Shown: one piece after another, positions 1-11,087 of the stretch
How the letters are laid out: each line of letters starts with the position of its first letter
Position numbering within the stretch: the stretch's first letter is position 1
DNA from: Symbioplanes lichenis
GTDB lineage: Bacteria > Actinomycetota > Actinomycetes > Mycobacteriales > Micromonosporaceae
Assembly (NCBI RefSeq): GCF_030709675.1
Contig: NZ_JAUZQD010000015.1
Span: forward strand, 186,001-250,000
Direction: 5' to 3'
Length of the DNA stretch: 64,000 nt
The notes under the pieces: generated by a model
Seen by the model: the letters and a program-made list of their open reading frames with translations, nothing else
Told to the model about the DNA's origin: nothing
Database searches by the model: none
Made by a program: the position numbers and the translations under genes

Positions 1-436
1 GGTCGACGAGGGCGACGACGGCGTGCTCGGGGCCGCCCTCCTCGTCGTCGTAGGCGAAGGTCACCAGGTAGGAGGTCTGGTCGCCGTAGACGTCCCCGTA
101 CGCGTAGCAGCCGGTCGGGCGGACCCGGCCGAGCTGGGCCGTCCAGGCCGGGGCCTGCGCGCCGCGGCGGACCTCCGCGGCGCCGTCGGCGTCGGGGACC
201 AGGGCCGCGAAGACCTCGCGGATCGTGGTCGCCGAGGCCGTGCGCCGGCGGGTGGTCGCGCTGAGGAAGCCGCCGACGAACTCGCGCACCGCCGCCGCCC
301 GGTCGTGCTCGGCGATCGAGTAGACGCTGCCCAGGAGCGCGGTGCCCAGCATCTCGGCGTCCAGGGCGCAGCCGAGCTTCGCCACGTCGCGGGCCGCGTG
401 CAGGACCGCGTCGTACGGATTCTGAGGTGCCGCCAT
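1..436 (-). CDS. Conserved hypothetical protein, 3' end beyond the window
   Basis: An open frame begins with ATG at 436 and runs off the left edge with no stop, so at least 145 residues are encoded (start MAAPQNPYDAVLHAARDVAK). It contains an alpha-helical N-terminal half and then a stretch with a Tyr/Asp-rich pattern (YAYGDVYGDQTSYLVTFAYD). I recognise no catalytic motif or family. It is separated by 34 bp from the GTPase gene downstream and reads in the opposite order away from it on the same strand, so it could be the last gene of the GTPase operon. Codon use and composition match its neighbours, which is the main reason to accept it as real. Confidence 0.6.
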   Translation of the reverse strand, partial: MAAPQNPYDAVLHAARDVAKLGCALDAEMLGTALLGSVYSIAEHDRAAAVREFVGGFLSATTRRRTASATTIREVFAALVPDADGAAEVRRGAQAPAWTAQLGRVRPTGCYAYGDVYGDQTSYLVTFAYDDEEGGPEHAVVALVD

Positions 437-470
437 GTCGCGAGCCTACCGGCGCCGGGCGCCGCGGTCG

Positions 471-2144
471 CTATTCCGATCGGACGACGGTGAGCGCCTC
501 GCGCGCCTGGGCGTACGCACTGAGCACCTCGCGAACCGGCGCGACCACGTGTTCCCGGCCCACCTCGGTGACCGCTTGACGCAGGCGTTGCTCCGCCCGG
601 CGCTGAGCCCGGCGCGCTGCCGCGTTGACGATCGGACGCAGCAACAGGGCCAGGAGCAACCCGAGCAGCAGCCCGCCGACCAGCAGCAACGTCGGCACCG
701 GCACCACGCCGACCTGGGGATTGTCCAGTTCGGGCAGGCCGAGGAGGCGGACGACGTAGCCGGCGACCAGCCAGCCGAGCCCGGCGACGGCCGCGATGGT
801 GAAGAGCCACTGCAGGCCGCCCACGATCGTCCACCAGATCGGTTTGCGGCTCATGCCGAGATCGGTCTTCGCCACCGCGCGGTCGAGCGCGTCGGGCAGG
901 TCACCGAGCCGCGAGCGGGACGCCGTGGCGAGCGCCGGGGCCCAGACCTCGGGGATCGGGGCGGCTGCGCGTGCGGCCACCGCCCGTACGGACAATCCGA
1001 CCGCCGACTGCTGCGCGGCATCGGGCGCCGGGATCGACGTACGCGAAACAGGCACCAGATCCGTGGAAGGAGCCGGCTCCTCGAGGTGCAGGCGCTTCAA
1101 CGGGTCGGGGCGGAGCTTGCGCAGCCCGCGGACCAGCGGCCAGCCCGTGCTGGCGAGGGCGCGATGCTTGTACGCCCCGGCGGTCGCCTCCGCCACGGCG
1201 GGCACTCCGGCCGACGCGGCCAGGGCGTCGCTGAGCTGCCGTACGGTGCTGCGGTCGATCTCGTCCTCGGCCGCCGGCGGTCCGATCGTCGCCGACAGCT
1301 GCTCGGTGACGGCGTCGAGGTCTCCGGCCAGCCGGCGCAGCGCGGCCTGCCGCTCGGCGACCGTCTTCTCGAGGGCGCCGCGCAGCTCGGTCAGCATGCC
1401 GGGCTGCTTCGCGGAGGTCGCCATGGCGGGCACCCCGTCGAGACCGTCCTCCTTGAGCAGCCGCTTGAGGTCGGTCAGCACCAGCTCGGTGTCGGCCGGG
1501 GTGAGCCGGTCGGCCTGGTTGAGGACGACGATGGTCACGTCGCTGTGCGACTTGAACTGCTTGAGGTAGGCGTTGTGCAGGATCCGGTCGCCGTACTTCT
1601 GCGGGTCGACGACCCAGACCACCTGGTCGACCAGGCCGAGCAGCCGGTCCACCTCGAGCCGGTGGCGCTGGTCGATCGAGTCGAAGTCGGGCAGGTCGAG
1701 CAGGACCAGACCGCGCAGCGCGGCCTCGTCCTCGCCGTCGAGGGCGCTCTCGCGGATGAAGCGCTGCCGGGGCAGGACGCCGACCCAGTCGAGCAGCTTG
1801 TTGGCCGGTTCGAGCGGGCCCCACACGCAAGCGTGCGCGACGCCCGTGGTGGGCCGGCGCACGCCGACGGGAGAGAGCTTCAGCCGGGCGAGCGCGTTGA
1901 AGAGGCTGCTCTTGCCGCTGCCGGTGCTGCCCGCCAGCGCGACCACGGTGTGGTCCTGCGACAGGGCGAGCCGGCTGCCCGCCCGCTCGACCAGCGTGTG
2001 CGCGGCGACCAGGTCCTGGTCGGGCAGGTGCGGCCCGGCGACGCGCAGGAAGCGCTGCAGGGCGTCCAGCCGCTCGGTCAGCTGCCGGGCGTCCACCCGG
2101 TCGTCGCTGCCCAGGGCACGCTTGACCTTCTCGACGAGGCTCAT
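471..2144 (-). CDS. Membrane-associated P-loop GTPase (YfjP/dynamin-like)
   Basis: The 557-residue protein has a Walker A/G1 motif GSTGSGKSS at about residues 72-80, a G3-like DLPDFDS near residue 150 and a G4-like NQAD near residue 209. Two hydrophobic segments near residues 435-470 and 485-510 (IWWTIVGGLQWLFTIAAVAG; LLLVGGLLLGLLLALLLRP) would anchor it in the membrane. This fits the large GTPases of actinobacteria annotated as YfjP-type or dynamin-like. Its start overlaps the end of the upstream GTPase gene by four bases, so the two are translationally coupled and probably act as a pair at the membrane. The cellular role is not known from the sequence. Confidence 0.85.
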   Translation of the reverse strand: MSLVEKVKRALGSDDRVDARQLTERLDALQRFLRVAGPHLPDQDLVAAHTLVERAGSRLALSQDHTVVALAGSTGSGKSSLFNALARLKLSPVGVRRPTTGVAHACVWGPLEPANKLLDWVGVLPRQRFIRESALDGEDEAALRGLVLLDLPDFDSIDQRHRLEVDRLLGLVDQVVWVVDPQKYGDRILHNAYLKQFKSHSDVTIVVLNQADRLTPADTELVLTDLKRLLKEDGLDGVPAMATSAKQPGMLTELRGALEKTVAERQAALRRLAGDLDAVTEQLSATIGPPAAEDEIDRSTVRQLSDALAASAGVPAVAEATAGAYKHRALASTGWPLVRGLRKLRPDPLKRLHLEEPAPSTDLVPVSRTSIPAPDAAQQSAVGLSVRAVAARAAAPIPEVWAPALATASRSRLGDLPDALDRAVAKTDLGMSRKPIWWTIVGGLQWLFTIAAVAGLGWLVAGYVVRLLGLPELDNPQVGVVPVPTLLLVGGLLLGLLLALLLRPIVNAAARRAQRRAEQRLRQAVTEVGREHVVAPVREVLSAYAQAREALTVVRSE

Positions 2145-4645
2145 GACGGCGTCCCGGTCAACGCGAGTTCCTTCCTGGCGCGCTCCACGTCCGCGACGGC
2201 CTGCCGCAACGTGGTGCCCGGCTCCAGCTCCAGCCCGACGGCGGCGGTGCGGTCGGTGAACCGGGCCGCCTCGGTGTCGAGCAGCACGTTAACGCGGGCC
2301 AGAAGGTCCTCCCGCGCCCGGGCGGCGAGAGTGCGGATCGCCTGGTCACCGAAGATCGCTTCGAGCACCTTCTGGGCGGCCACGGTCGTGCCCGCCCCGA
2401 CCGCCACCTCGGCGCCGGTCGGGATGAACGCCGTGGACGTGAAGACGCCGATCATCACGGCCAGCCCGACGCCGTTCACCGCATAGGCGGCGCCGCGGGC
2501 GACGAACCGCTTGTCGCCGGCCTCCGTACGCACCAGGTCCAGGACCCACTGCTGCCAGTCGCGCACGGTCCGCTCGGCGCGCTCGGCGAGATCGGGCGCG
2601 GGCTTCTGCAGCTCCGGCACGAGCAGGCCGCTGCCGGCCGGGAAGGCCTGCCATGACGTGTACGCCTGCTCGGCCGCATCGGCAGCGACCCCGCGCAGCA
2701 GCGTGACCAGCTGCGACTCGAGTGCCGCCTTGAGGTTGCGCCCCGGCGCCGGACGGCCGGTGACCGCCGCGACGATCTTGTCCCGGACCTGACCGACCCG
2801 CGACTCCAGCATCTTGAGGAACTCGCCCGTCCCCACGAACTCCTGCCACCGCGCCAGCACCTCGCCACGCAGCAGCCGGCCGTCCTGGAGACCGTCCTCC
2901 AGCGTGCGGCGGGCGGTGCGATAGGCGGCGGTGATCCGTTCGTCGAGCGCCTTCGCCGCGGCGGCCTGGTCGTCCGCGGCCGACGCGAGACCCTCGACCG
3001 CCGGCGCGAGCGAGATGAGCGCGCCGTCGAGCGTCTGCCGGACCACGGCGGCCCGGGCGTTGGCATCGGCCGCGAGCTGCGCGAACCAGTCGTGCAGCGG
3101 GCGCATCAGGTCCTCGCTCAGCAGCCCCTGCCGGTCGAGCGTGGTCTCCGGCAGGATGAAGAGCGGCGCCTGCGCCATGTCGTGCTCGCCGAGCATCTCG
3201 GTGAGGTGCGCGGTGATGTCCGCGGCGGCCTCACCCGGGACGCGGTCCAGCACGAGTGCGATCACCGTGCCGCGCAGCCGGGCCGTCTTCAGCAGTTCCC
3301 ACGGTACGGCGTCCGCGTAGCGTGCCGCGGTGGTGACGAAAAGCCACAGGTCCGCCGCCGCCAGCAGCTGCGCCGCCAGTTTGCGGTTGCCCTCGACCAC
3401 CGAGTCGACGTCGGGCGCGTCGAGGAACGCCAGGCCGGGCCCGAGCGCGGGCGCCGAGACGAGCTGCAGCGTCCGCGGGTCCGAAGTGGATTCCGCCGTC
3501 CGCACCAGCCCGGGCAGCAATTCACCCTTGCGGAACCACGACGAGTCGTTGGGGTGACTCACCAGCACCGGCGACCGGGTCGTCGGCCGCAGCACCCCGG
3601 CCTGGCTCACGGGCGCCCGCACCAGGCTGTTGACCAGCGTCGACTTGCCCGCGCCGGTGGATCCGCCCACGACCACCAGCAGCGGCGCGTCGAGCCGGGC
3701 CAGGCGCGGCATCAGATAATCATCGAGCTGCGCGACCAGGGCGGTGCCGATCCGTCCCGCTTCCTCGGCGGAGGCCAGCTCCAACGGGTACGCCGTCCCG
3801 CCGATCGTCGCCCGCAGGCGCGACAACGCCGTGGCGAGCTTGCCCAGCGCGGCCGGAGGCTCGGCGGGCAGCTCCGGGGTCACGGGGCCGCTCGGGGCCG
3901 CCGTGATGGCCGCCGGCTGGGTCGCCCTCGGCTTCGGTTTCGCCTTCGGGTTCGGCGTGGCCATCGTCGGCACGGCTGCCGTGTGGGGCGTCGCGAAGGG
4001 CAGCGGCGCGAGATCGTCGAGGGTGGCGGGCCGCTTCTGCGTCGTCACCGTGTTCCCGGCGGCGGGGGCGCTCGGCGGGGGCCACTCGGGCTGCTTCGCC
4101 GGCTCCTCGTCCTTCCCGGTCGGCTCCTCGTCTTTCCCGACCGGCTCGTCGCCGTCCTCGTCGCCCTCAGCCGCGACCGCGACCTCAGTGACCTTGGTCT
4201 CCTCAGTCGCCGGCTCCGCGACGACCTCGGTCGCCTCGGCCTCCTCGGGCTCGGTCTTCGCCTCGGGCTCGGGCTCCGGCTTCTCGACCACAGGCTCGGT
4301 CTTCGCCTTGGGCTCCGGCTCCTCGACCTCGGGCTCCTCAGCCTCGGCCTTGGGCTCGTCGGCTTCAGCCTTGAGCTCGTCGGCCTTGGCCTCGTCGGCT
4401 TCGACCTCGGGCTCGTCGGCCTCGACCCCGGGCTTTCCGGCCTCGGCCGGCTGCTCGGGCGTCTTTTCGGCGGACGGCTGCTCGGGCTCTGCCCCCTGGG
4501 GGCGAGCCTCCTTCTCCGCATCCTGCGGCGCGGCGGGCACGTCGGTGCCTCGCTCCTTCTCTTCGCCGGTCGCTGCCATGGCTCCGGACTTGTCGGTCAC
4601 GGCGGGCAGGGCCGACGGTCCGACCGCGTCACCGTGCGTCGTCAC
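2141..4645 (-). CDS. Dynamin-family GTPase with long acidic N-terminal extension
   Basis: The 834-residue protein starts with about 200 residues of low-complexity Glu/Pro/Ala/Lys sequence (repeats of the type EADEPEVEADEAK), followed by a GTPase domain with Walker A GGSTGAGKSTL near residue 330 and G3-like DAPDVDS. A hydrophobic region near residues 735-770 is a likely membrane segment. It is the first gene of a pair with the GTPase downstream (ATGA overlap). Two-gene dynamin-like systems in actinobacteria act in membrane remodelling or division, but that role is inference here. The start is GTG at 4645; an ATG at 4579 preceded by GGAG at good spacing is an alternative. Confidence 0.82.
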   Translation of the reverse strand: MTTHGDAVGPSALPAVTDKSGAMAATGEEKERGTDVPAAPQDAEKEARPQGAEPEQPSAEKTPEQPAEAGKPGVEADEPEVEADEAKADELKAEADEPKAEAEEPEVEEPEPKAKTEPVVEKPEPEPEAKTEPEEAEATEVVAEPATEETKVTEVAVAAEGDEDGDEPVGKDEEPTGKDEEPAKQPEWPPPSAPAAGNTVTTQKRPATLDDLAPLPFATPHTAAVPTMATPNPKAKPKPRATQPAAITAAPSGPVTPELPAEPPAALGKLATALSRLRATIGGTAYPLELASAEEAGRIGTALVAQLDDYLMPRLARLDAPLLVVVGGSTGAGKSTLVNSLVRAPVSQAGVLRPTTRSPVLVSHPNDSSWFRKGELLPGLVRTAESTSDPRTLQLVSAPALGPGLAFLDAPDVDSVVEGNRKLAAQLLAAADLWLFVTTAARYADAVPWELLKTARLRGTVIALVLDRVPGEAAADITAHLTEMLGEHDMAQAPLFILPETTLDRQGLLSEDLMRPLHDWFAQLAADANARAAVVRQTLDGALISLAPAVEGLASAADDQAAAAKALDERITAAYRTARRTLEDGLQDGRLLRGEVLARWQEFVGTGEFLKMLESRVGQVRDKIVAAVTGRPAPGRNLKAALESQLVTLLRGVAADAAEQAYTSWQAFPAGSGLLVPELQKPAPDLAERAERTVRDWQQWVLDLVRTEAGDKRFVARGAAYAVNGVGLAVMIGVFTSTAFIPTGAEVAVGAGTTVAAQKVLEAIFGDQAIRTLAARAREDLLARVNVLLDTEAARFTDRTAAVGLELEPGTTLRQAVADVERARKELALTGTPS

Positions 4646-4779
4646 GGGTAAAGCGTGCCCGATCTATGCATCGCAGACAACAGGTACCCCACCCGTCGTG
4701 ACCGGACAGGAACCTTCGGCGCCAAGGTTGCGCGTCCTTCGCTCAACTTCGACTTGCGGTCTGGTGATCCCGTGGCATC

Positions 4780-4800
4780 ATTGAGTCCGGTCCACTCAAC
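4780..4800. promoter_or_regulatory. HAIR operator (HspR binding site) upstream of dnaK
   Basis: TTGAGT at 4781-4786 and ACTCAA at 4794-4799 are separated by seven bases, matching the HAIR consensus CTTGAGT-N7-ACTCAAG bound by HspR. It lies about 75 bp before the dnaK start, and the hspR gene is the last gene of the same operon, so autoregulation by HspR is expected. Confidence 0.9.
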
Positions 4801-4874
4801 TTGTGGCCGCAGACTTGCAAGACCCAGCACCAGACCCCGAGCACCACAGCCGTATCAGAAGCGAGGAAGCGAAC

Positions 4875-6772
<1,898 letters not shown>

Positions 6773-6776
<4 letters not shown>

Positions 6777-7417
6777 GCCGCGCGGACGACGAGAACGACG
6801 GTCAGGCGACCGAGCGCGTCGTCATCCGCGATCGCCGCAAGATCGACGTGAAGAGCGAGGACACCACGGTGACCAAGGAGTCCGAGGAGGCCACGCAGCC
6901 CTCGGAGCCGAAGGAGTCCAAGGGCGGCGCCCACCGCGCCGCCGAGGAGCCGGAGGACGAGGTGGCCCCGGCGCCGGCCCTCGGTGCCGAGCTGGAGGCC
7001 CTGCGGAGCGAGCTGGAGGACCGCACCCGCGACCTCCAGCGCGTGACGGCGGAGTATGCGAACTACCGCAAGCGCGTCGACCGCGACCGCAGTGCCGCGG
7101 CCGAGCAGACCACCGGGGCGGTGCTGACGGCGCTGCTCCCGGTGCTCGACGACATCGACCGGGCCCGGGAGCACGGCGACCTGGTCGGACCGTTCGCCAC
7201 GGTCGCCGAGTCCCTCTCGGCGGCGGCGAGCAAGTTCGGGCTGGTCGCGTTCGGGGAGAAGGGCGACCCCTTCGACCCGACCCGGCACGAGGCGGTCGCC
7301 CACCTGACGTCGGCCGACGTCACGGAGACGACCTGCGTCGAGGTCATGCGCCGCGGTTACCAGCTGGGTGAGCGGCTGCTGCGGCCCGCCATGGTCGCGG
7401 TCGCCGACCCCGAGTGA
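6773..7417 (+). CDS. grpE: Nucleotide exchange factor GrpE
   Basis: GrpE (214 residues) releases ADP from DnaK. The first 80 residues are charged and disordered (many Glu, Lys, Ser), followed by a coiled-coil stretch (ELEALRSELEDRTRDLQRVTAEYANYRKR) and the beta-rich head with the conserved GDPFDPTRHEAV. The GTG start at 6773 overlaps the dnaK stop as GTGA, so translation is coupled to dnaK. The long acidic N-terminus is usual for actinobacterial GrpE. Confidence 0.95.
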
Positions 7418-7426
7418 CCGACATCT

Positions 7427-7454
7427 GTCCCGCCCGCCGCGAGGCGGGCGGGAC
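7427..7454. promoter_or_regulatory. Perfect 12-bp hairpin with GNRA loop between grpE and dnaJ
   Basis: The arms at 7427-7438 and 7443-7454 are perfectly complementary (12 bp, all but two pairs G:C) around a GCGA tetraloop. No T-run follows, so a complete terminator is unlikely. A partial attenuator or an mRNA processing/stability element that lowers dnaJ-hspR output relative to dnaK-grpE is the likely role. Confidence 0.6.
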
Positions 7455-7490
7455 GCCTCGTACCCGACGTCTCGTGAGGAGGTGGGCTGA

Positions 7491-8690
7491 ATGAGTTCCA
7501 AGGACTGGCTGGAAAAGGACTTCTACGCCGTTCTCGGGGTGGGCAAGTCCGCCTCCGCCGACGAGATCAAGAAGGCGTACCGGAAGCTGGCCCGGGAGAA
7601 CCACCCGGACCACAACCCGGGCAACACCGAGGCGGAGGAGCGGTTCAAGGCCGCGTCCGAGGCCTACGACGTGCTGTCGGACGACAAGAAGCGCAAAGAG
7701 TACGACGAGATGCGCTCGCTGTTCGGCTCCGGTGCGTTCCGCCGGGGCGCCCGGGCGGGCGGCAGCGGCACGTTCGACCCGTCCGACCTCTTCGGCGGGT
7801 TTGGTGGTGCCGGGGCGGGCGCGCCTGGCGGGGGTGCCGGCGACCGGCGCTTCGGCGGCGCGGGCTTCTCGGACATCTTCAGCTCGATATTCTCCGGCGG
7901 CGGCGCCGGAGGCGGTCCGGGGCGACGGGGGCCGCAACGGGGCCGTGACGTCGAGGCCGAGGTCACGCTCGACTTCGCGCACGCCGTCAAGGGCACGACC
8001 CTGCCGCTGACGCTGCGCTCGCCGGGCGTCTGCGACACGTGCCACGGCAACGGCGCCAAGCCGGGCACCACGCCGCGCACCTGCCCGCAGTGCGCCGGAT
8101 CCGGGCTGATCTCCCGCAACCAGGGGTCGTTCAGCTTCTCCGAGCCGTGCCGCGAGTGTCAGGGCGCCGGCACGATCGTCGAGGAGAAGTGCCCGGAGTG
8201 CCGCGGCACGGGCGGTGTCACCAAGAACCGCACGATCAACGTCCGCTTCCCGGCCGGTGTCGCCGACGGGCAGCGGATTCGGCTCAGTGGCCGCGGCGAG
8301 CCGGGCGAGAAGGGCGGCCCGGCCGGTGACCTGTACGTCCAGGTCCGCGTCCGCCCCGACGACCTGTTCGGCCGCAACGGCGACGACATCACGCTCACGG
8401 TGCCGATCTCCTTCGCTGAGGCCGTCCTCGGCACGGATCTGCGCGTGCCCACCCTGGACAGTCCCGTGACGCTGCGGGTGCCCCCGGGCACGCCCAGCGG
8501 ACGGACGCTCCGGGCCCGGGGCAAGGGCGTGCAGCGCCGCGACGGTCAGGCCGGCGATCTGCTGGTCACCCTCGAGGTGCAGGTCCCGTCGGGCGTGGGT
8601 GGCGAGGCCCGCGACGCGCTCGAGCAGTTCGCCAAACTCACCCCCACGGCGGAGCGCAGCCGTATCGAAGCCCGGCTCAACCGCGGATAA
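7491..8690 (+). CDS. dnaJ: Co-chaperone DnaJ (Hsp40)
   Basis: The 399-residue type I Hsp40 has an N-terminal J domain with the HPD motif (ENHPDHNPG), a Gly/Phe-rich linker (residues about 80-140), and a zinc-finger domain with four CxxCxGxG repeats (CDTCHGNG, CPQCAGSG, CRECQGAG, CPECRGTG), followed by the C-terminal substrate-binding domains. It stimulates the DnaK ATPase. GAGGAGGTGGG lies ahead of the ATG. It is third in the dnaK operon, before hspR. Confidence 0.97.
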   Translation: MSSKDWLEKDFYAVLGVGKSASADEIKKAYRKLARENHPDHNPGNTEAEERFKAASEAYDVLSDDKKRKEYDEMRSLFGSGAFRRGARAGGSGTFDPSDLFGGFGGAGAGAPGGGAGDRRFGGAGFSDIFSSIFSGGGAGGGPGRRGPQRGRDVEAEVTLDFAHAVKGTTLPLTLRSPGVCDTCHGNGAKPGTTPRTCPQCAGSGLISRNQGSFSFSEPCRECQGAGTIVEEKCPECRGTGGVTKNRTINVRFPAGVADGQRIRLSGRGEPGEKGGPAGDLYVQVRVRPDDLFGRNGDDITLTVPISFAEAVLGTDLRVPTLDSPVTLRVPPGTPSGRTLRARGKGVQRRDGQAGDLLVTLEVQVPSGVGGEARDALEQFAKLTPTAERSRIEARLNRG

Positions 8691-8717
8691 TGACAGGACA
8701 CCTTCGGGAGGTGGCAT

Positions 8718-9158
8718 ATGTACGAAGAGATCAGCATCTCGGTGGAGCAGGCCTCCGACGCGAAGGTCCTGATCATCTCGGTCGCCGCCAAGCTGGCCGG
8801 GATGCACCCGCAGACCCTGCGCCAGTACGACCGGCTCGGCCTGGTGCAACCGGGCCGGGCCGGCGGCGGCGGCCGGCGCTACAGCGAGCGGGATGTCGCC
8901 CTGCTGCGCGAGGTGCAGAAGCTGAGCCAGGACGAGGGCGTCAACCTGGCCGGCATCAAGCGGATCATCGGCCTCGAGCAGCTGGTCGGTGAGCTCCAGG
9001 AGCGCGTCGCCCAGCTGGAGGGCCAGCTCGACGACGCCTACCGCCGGGTCGCGGAGATGGAGGCCATGAGCGCCTACCCCCGCCGCGACCTGGTCCGCCA
9101 GGAGCGCCCCTCGACCGCCCTGGTCGTCTGGCGCCCCCGCCGCCCGGGCAACCAGTAA
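8718..9158 (+). CDS. hspR: Heat-shock repressor HspR (MerR family)
   Basis: The 146-residue protein has an N-terminal MerR-type winged helix (MHPQTLRQYDRLGLV...GRRYSERDVALL) and a C-terminal coiled coil (ELQERVAQLEGQLDDAYRRV). HspR binds HAIR operators, normally with DnaK as co-repressor, and silences dnaK and clpB until heat stress occupies DnaK. HAIR sites are present at both loci in this window. A GGGAGGTGG ribosome binding site precedes the ATG, and the gene ends the dnaK operon. Confidence 0.95.
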   Translation: MYEEISISVEQASDAKVLIISVAAKLAGMHPQTLRQYDRLGLVQPGRAGGGGRRYSERDVALLREVQKLSQDEGVNLAGIKRIIGLEQLVGELQERVAQLEGQLDDAYRRVAEMEAMSAYPRRDLVRQERPSTALVVWRPRRPGNQ

Positions 9159-9165
9159 GAGCTCT

Positions 9166-10335
9166 CTAGGGGCGGGTCAGGGGCGCGACCGTCTTGGACA
9201 CTTCGGGCGCGAGTCGGTCATAGCCGACCGCGTCGCCGAAGGCGTACTCCAGTTGGCGGGCCGGCCAGCGCAGCCACTTCTTCTCGCCCGCCGCTATCGG
9301 CCGCCCGTCGGCGTGCCGCACGGTGGCGACCACGAGCCACTGGTTCGTGACGCTCGTGAGCCGGATTGACGTCGGGTCGCCGGTCTCCCGGCCGAGCCCG
9401 GTCCACACCCGCCAGGCGACGTCGCTGCGCGGGAACGATACGACGTCGAACTGGATGACCGCGTCGCTGTCGTTCGTGGTGAACTGGAACTCGGAGGAGC
9501 GGAGGCACCCGGCGTACCGGTCGCGGCACCCGACGAGGTCGGTGGACGCCGTCCGGGTCAGGACGTCGTCCTCGTACGCACGGGTTCGCCCGCCTCTCCG
9601 GCTCTCACCCCGCAGCGTGTCCTGCGGGAAGATCTGCGCGGTCAGGAGAGGGCCGGCGTCCTTGCGGGCGGAGTTCGTGGACACCACACCCACGACGGTG
9701 ACCAGGAGCAGCACGATGGTGGTGCCGGCCCAGAAGGGGGCCCGCCACTTCTTCTCGGCGAGGCGCAGCGCGCCCAGTGTGCCGAACGCCACCCAGAGGG
9801 CACCGATCCCCGCGTTGATGCCCTTGAACAGGGACGGGCCTCCGGGGCTGCGGATCATGCCCTCCGCGCTCGGCCCGTGGCCGATGGCGGCGAACTGAGC
9901 TCCCACCACGATGAGCACGACGCCGGCGACGAGCCATGCGATCTTGCCGCGGCGGCCGCACCGGAAGAACAGGCGGACGACGGCCAGGACGTAGAGCAGC
10001 GGCACCAGGGCCAGCAGGCACCCGACGGCCACCATGCCGGGGACCGAACATCCGGTCAGCTCGCAGGCGCCGGTCACCGTCGCGTGGCGGAAGCTGTCGG
10101 CGGCGGAGAGCCCGATGAGACTGCTGACCCAGGCCGTCACCAACAGCGTGCCTGTCGTCACGAAGAACACGGTCGCCGCGCCCGTCCAGAAGGACTCCTC
10201 ATCCTCCGAAGCCGCGGAGACGCCCGAAGCCGCGGAGATGTCCAAGGCTGCGGAGATGTCCGTGGCTGCGGAGACCTCCGAGGCCGCGGCGAGCTGCCCG
10301 GCGACAAGGTCCTTGCGGTCACGTCGTCGCTCCAT
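9166..10335 (-). CDS. Unrecognised multi-pass membrane protein
   Basis: I do not recognise this family. The 389-residue protein begins with a hydrophilic N-terminus holding a degenerate repeat (SAATDISAALDISAASGVSA), encoded by an 18-bp tandem repeat near 10206-10290. Five to six hydrophobic segments follow (for example FFVTTGTLLVTAWVSSLIGL; GMVAVGCLLALVPLLYVLAV; WLVAGVVLIVVGAQFAAIG), then a soluble C-terminal half with two Cys (GCRDRYAGC) that probably lies outside the cell. The ATG at 10335 is preferred over a TTG at 10362. A TACGCT box seven bases before this ATG allows a leaderless transcript. It converges on hspR with only seven bases between the stops. Confidence 0.7.
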   Translation of the reverse strand: MERRRDRKDLVAGQLAAASEVSAATDISAALDISAASGVSAASEDEESFWTGAATVFFVTTGTLLVTAWVSSLIGLSAADSFRHATVTGACELTGCSVPGMVAVGCLLALVPLLYVLAVVRLFFRCGRRGKIAWLVAGVVLIVVGAQFAAIGHGPSAEGMIRSPGGPSLFKGINAGIGALWVAFGTLGALRLAEKKWRAPFWAGTTIVLLLVTVVGVVSTNSARKDAGPLLTAQIFPQDTLRGESRRGGRTRAYEDDVLTRTASTDLVGCRDRYAGCLRSSEFQFTTNDSDAVIQFDVVSFPRSDVAWRVWTGLGRETGDPTSIRLTSVTNQWLVVATVRHADGRPIAAGEKKWLRWPARQLEYAFGDAVGYDRLAPEVSKTVAPLTRP

Positions 10336-10390
10336 CGACCCCAGCGTACGGACGTGGATCAATGAGCGGCGACGGCGGGCGGAGGCGACG

Positions 10391-10831
10391 TCAGCGGTAC
10401 ATGGCGAGGCGGCGCGGGTAGCGGACCAGGCCGCCCTCGATCCAGTCGCGGTAGTCGAAGAGCTCCGGCCGGTTCATCAGGACGCGGCAGTTGTGGGCCC
10501 AGATGGACATGGGCTCGTCGCCGACCTCCTCGGCGCGCTCGACGTACTTCTTGAGGCGGCGCTTGCGCTGGGAGGAGGCATTCGGCCGTACGCCGTCCGC
10601 CGCATAGATGTACATGCAGTGCTGCGCGAACCGGCGCGCCGGGCACTGCCGGTCCATCGCCAGCTCGAAGAGGGTCGGCGCCAGGACGTCCCCGGCGATC
10701 AGGAGGTCCCAGTCGGCCGGCATGGCACTGACCGGTACGGCCTCGGGGTGGTAGGCCCAGGCCTGGAGCTCCTCGGGTCGCGGGTCCACCGGGTTGGCGA
10801 AGCCGGAGAAAGTCTTCTCGTCCACGGTCAT
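10391..10831 (-). CDS. Conserved hypothetical protein
   Basis: A 146-residue soluble protein starting MTVDEKTFSGFANPVDPRPE. It holds one conserved-looking block with Cys and His (CPARRFAQHCMYIYAADGVR) and a Lys/Arg-rich block (SSQRKRRLKKYVERAEE). No family is recognised. The internal ATG at 10831 is preferred to the first possible start at 10894 because the extra residues look non-conserved and AAGGCGG lies upstream. The palindrome at 10992-11009 lies in its upstream region. Confidence 0.65.
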   Translation of the reverse strand: MTVDEKTFSGFANPVDPRPEELQAWAYHPEAVPVSAMPADWDLLIAGDVLAPTLFELAMDRQCPARRFAQHCMYIYAADGVRPNASSQRKRRLKKYVERAEEVGDEPMSIWAHNCRVLMNRPELFDYRDWIEGGLVRYPRRLAMYR

Positions 10832-10991
10832 GACGCCGCCTTGCTGCGCTCGCTCATCCGCCGTCCTCCTCGGCAGTGAGGGCCCGCCGCACAATGGGGC
10901 GAGAAACCCTCGTCGGGAGCAGCGTCCGCGCCTGGGTCCCCTCAGCCGAAGGCGTGTCGCCGGTCACCCGGTTCACTCGATGCTGTCGCGG

Positions 10992-11009
10992 CGACACGTT
11001 AGCGTGTCG
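10992..11009. promoter_or_regulatory. Palindrome CGACACG-N4-CGTGTCG, candidate operator
   Basis: Perfect 7-bp arms at 10992-10998 and 11003-11009 flank TTAG. The site lies about 160 bp before the start of the minus-strand gene at 10831 and after the stop of the antiporter gene, so it is more likely an operator for the former. The binding protein is unknown. Confidence 0.4.
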
Positions 11010-11087
11010 ATCACGGTCGGCGGAAGTGACCTGAACTCACTTTCAGATACTTGTCAGTAGCATTGAGCAGCCTGGACGGCTGAGTGG

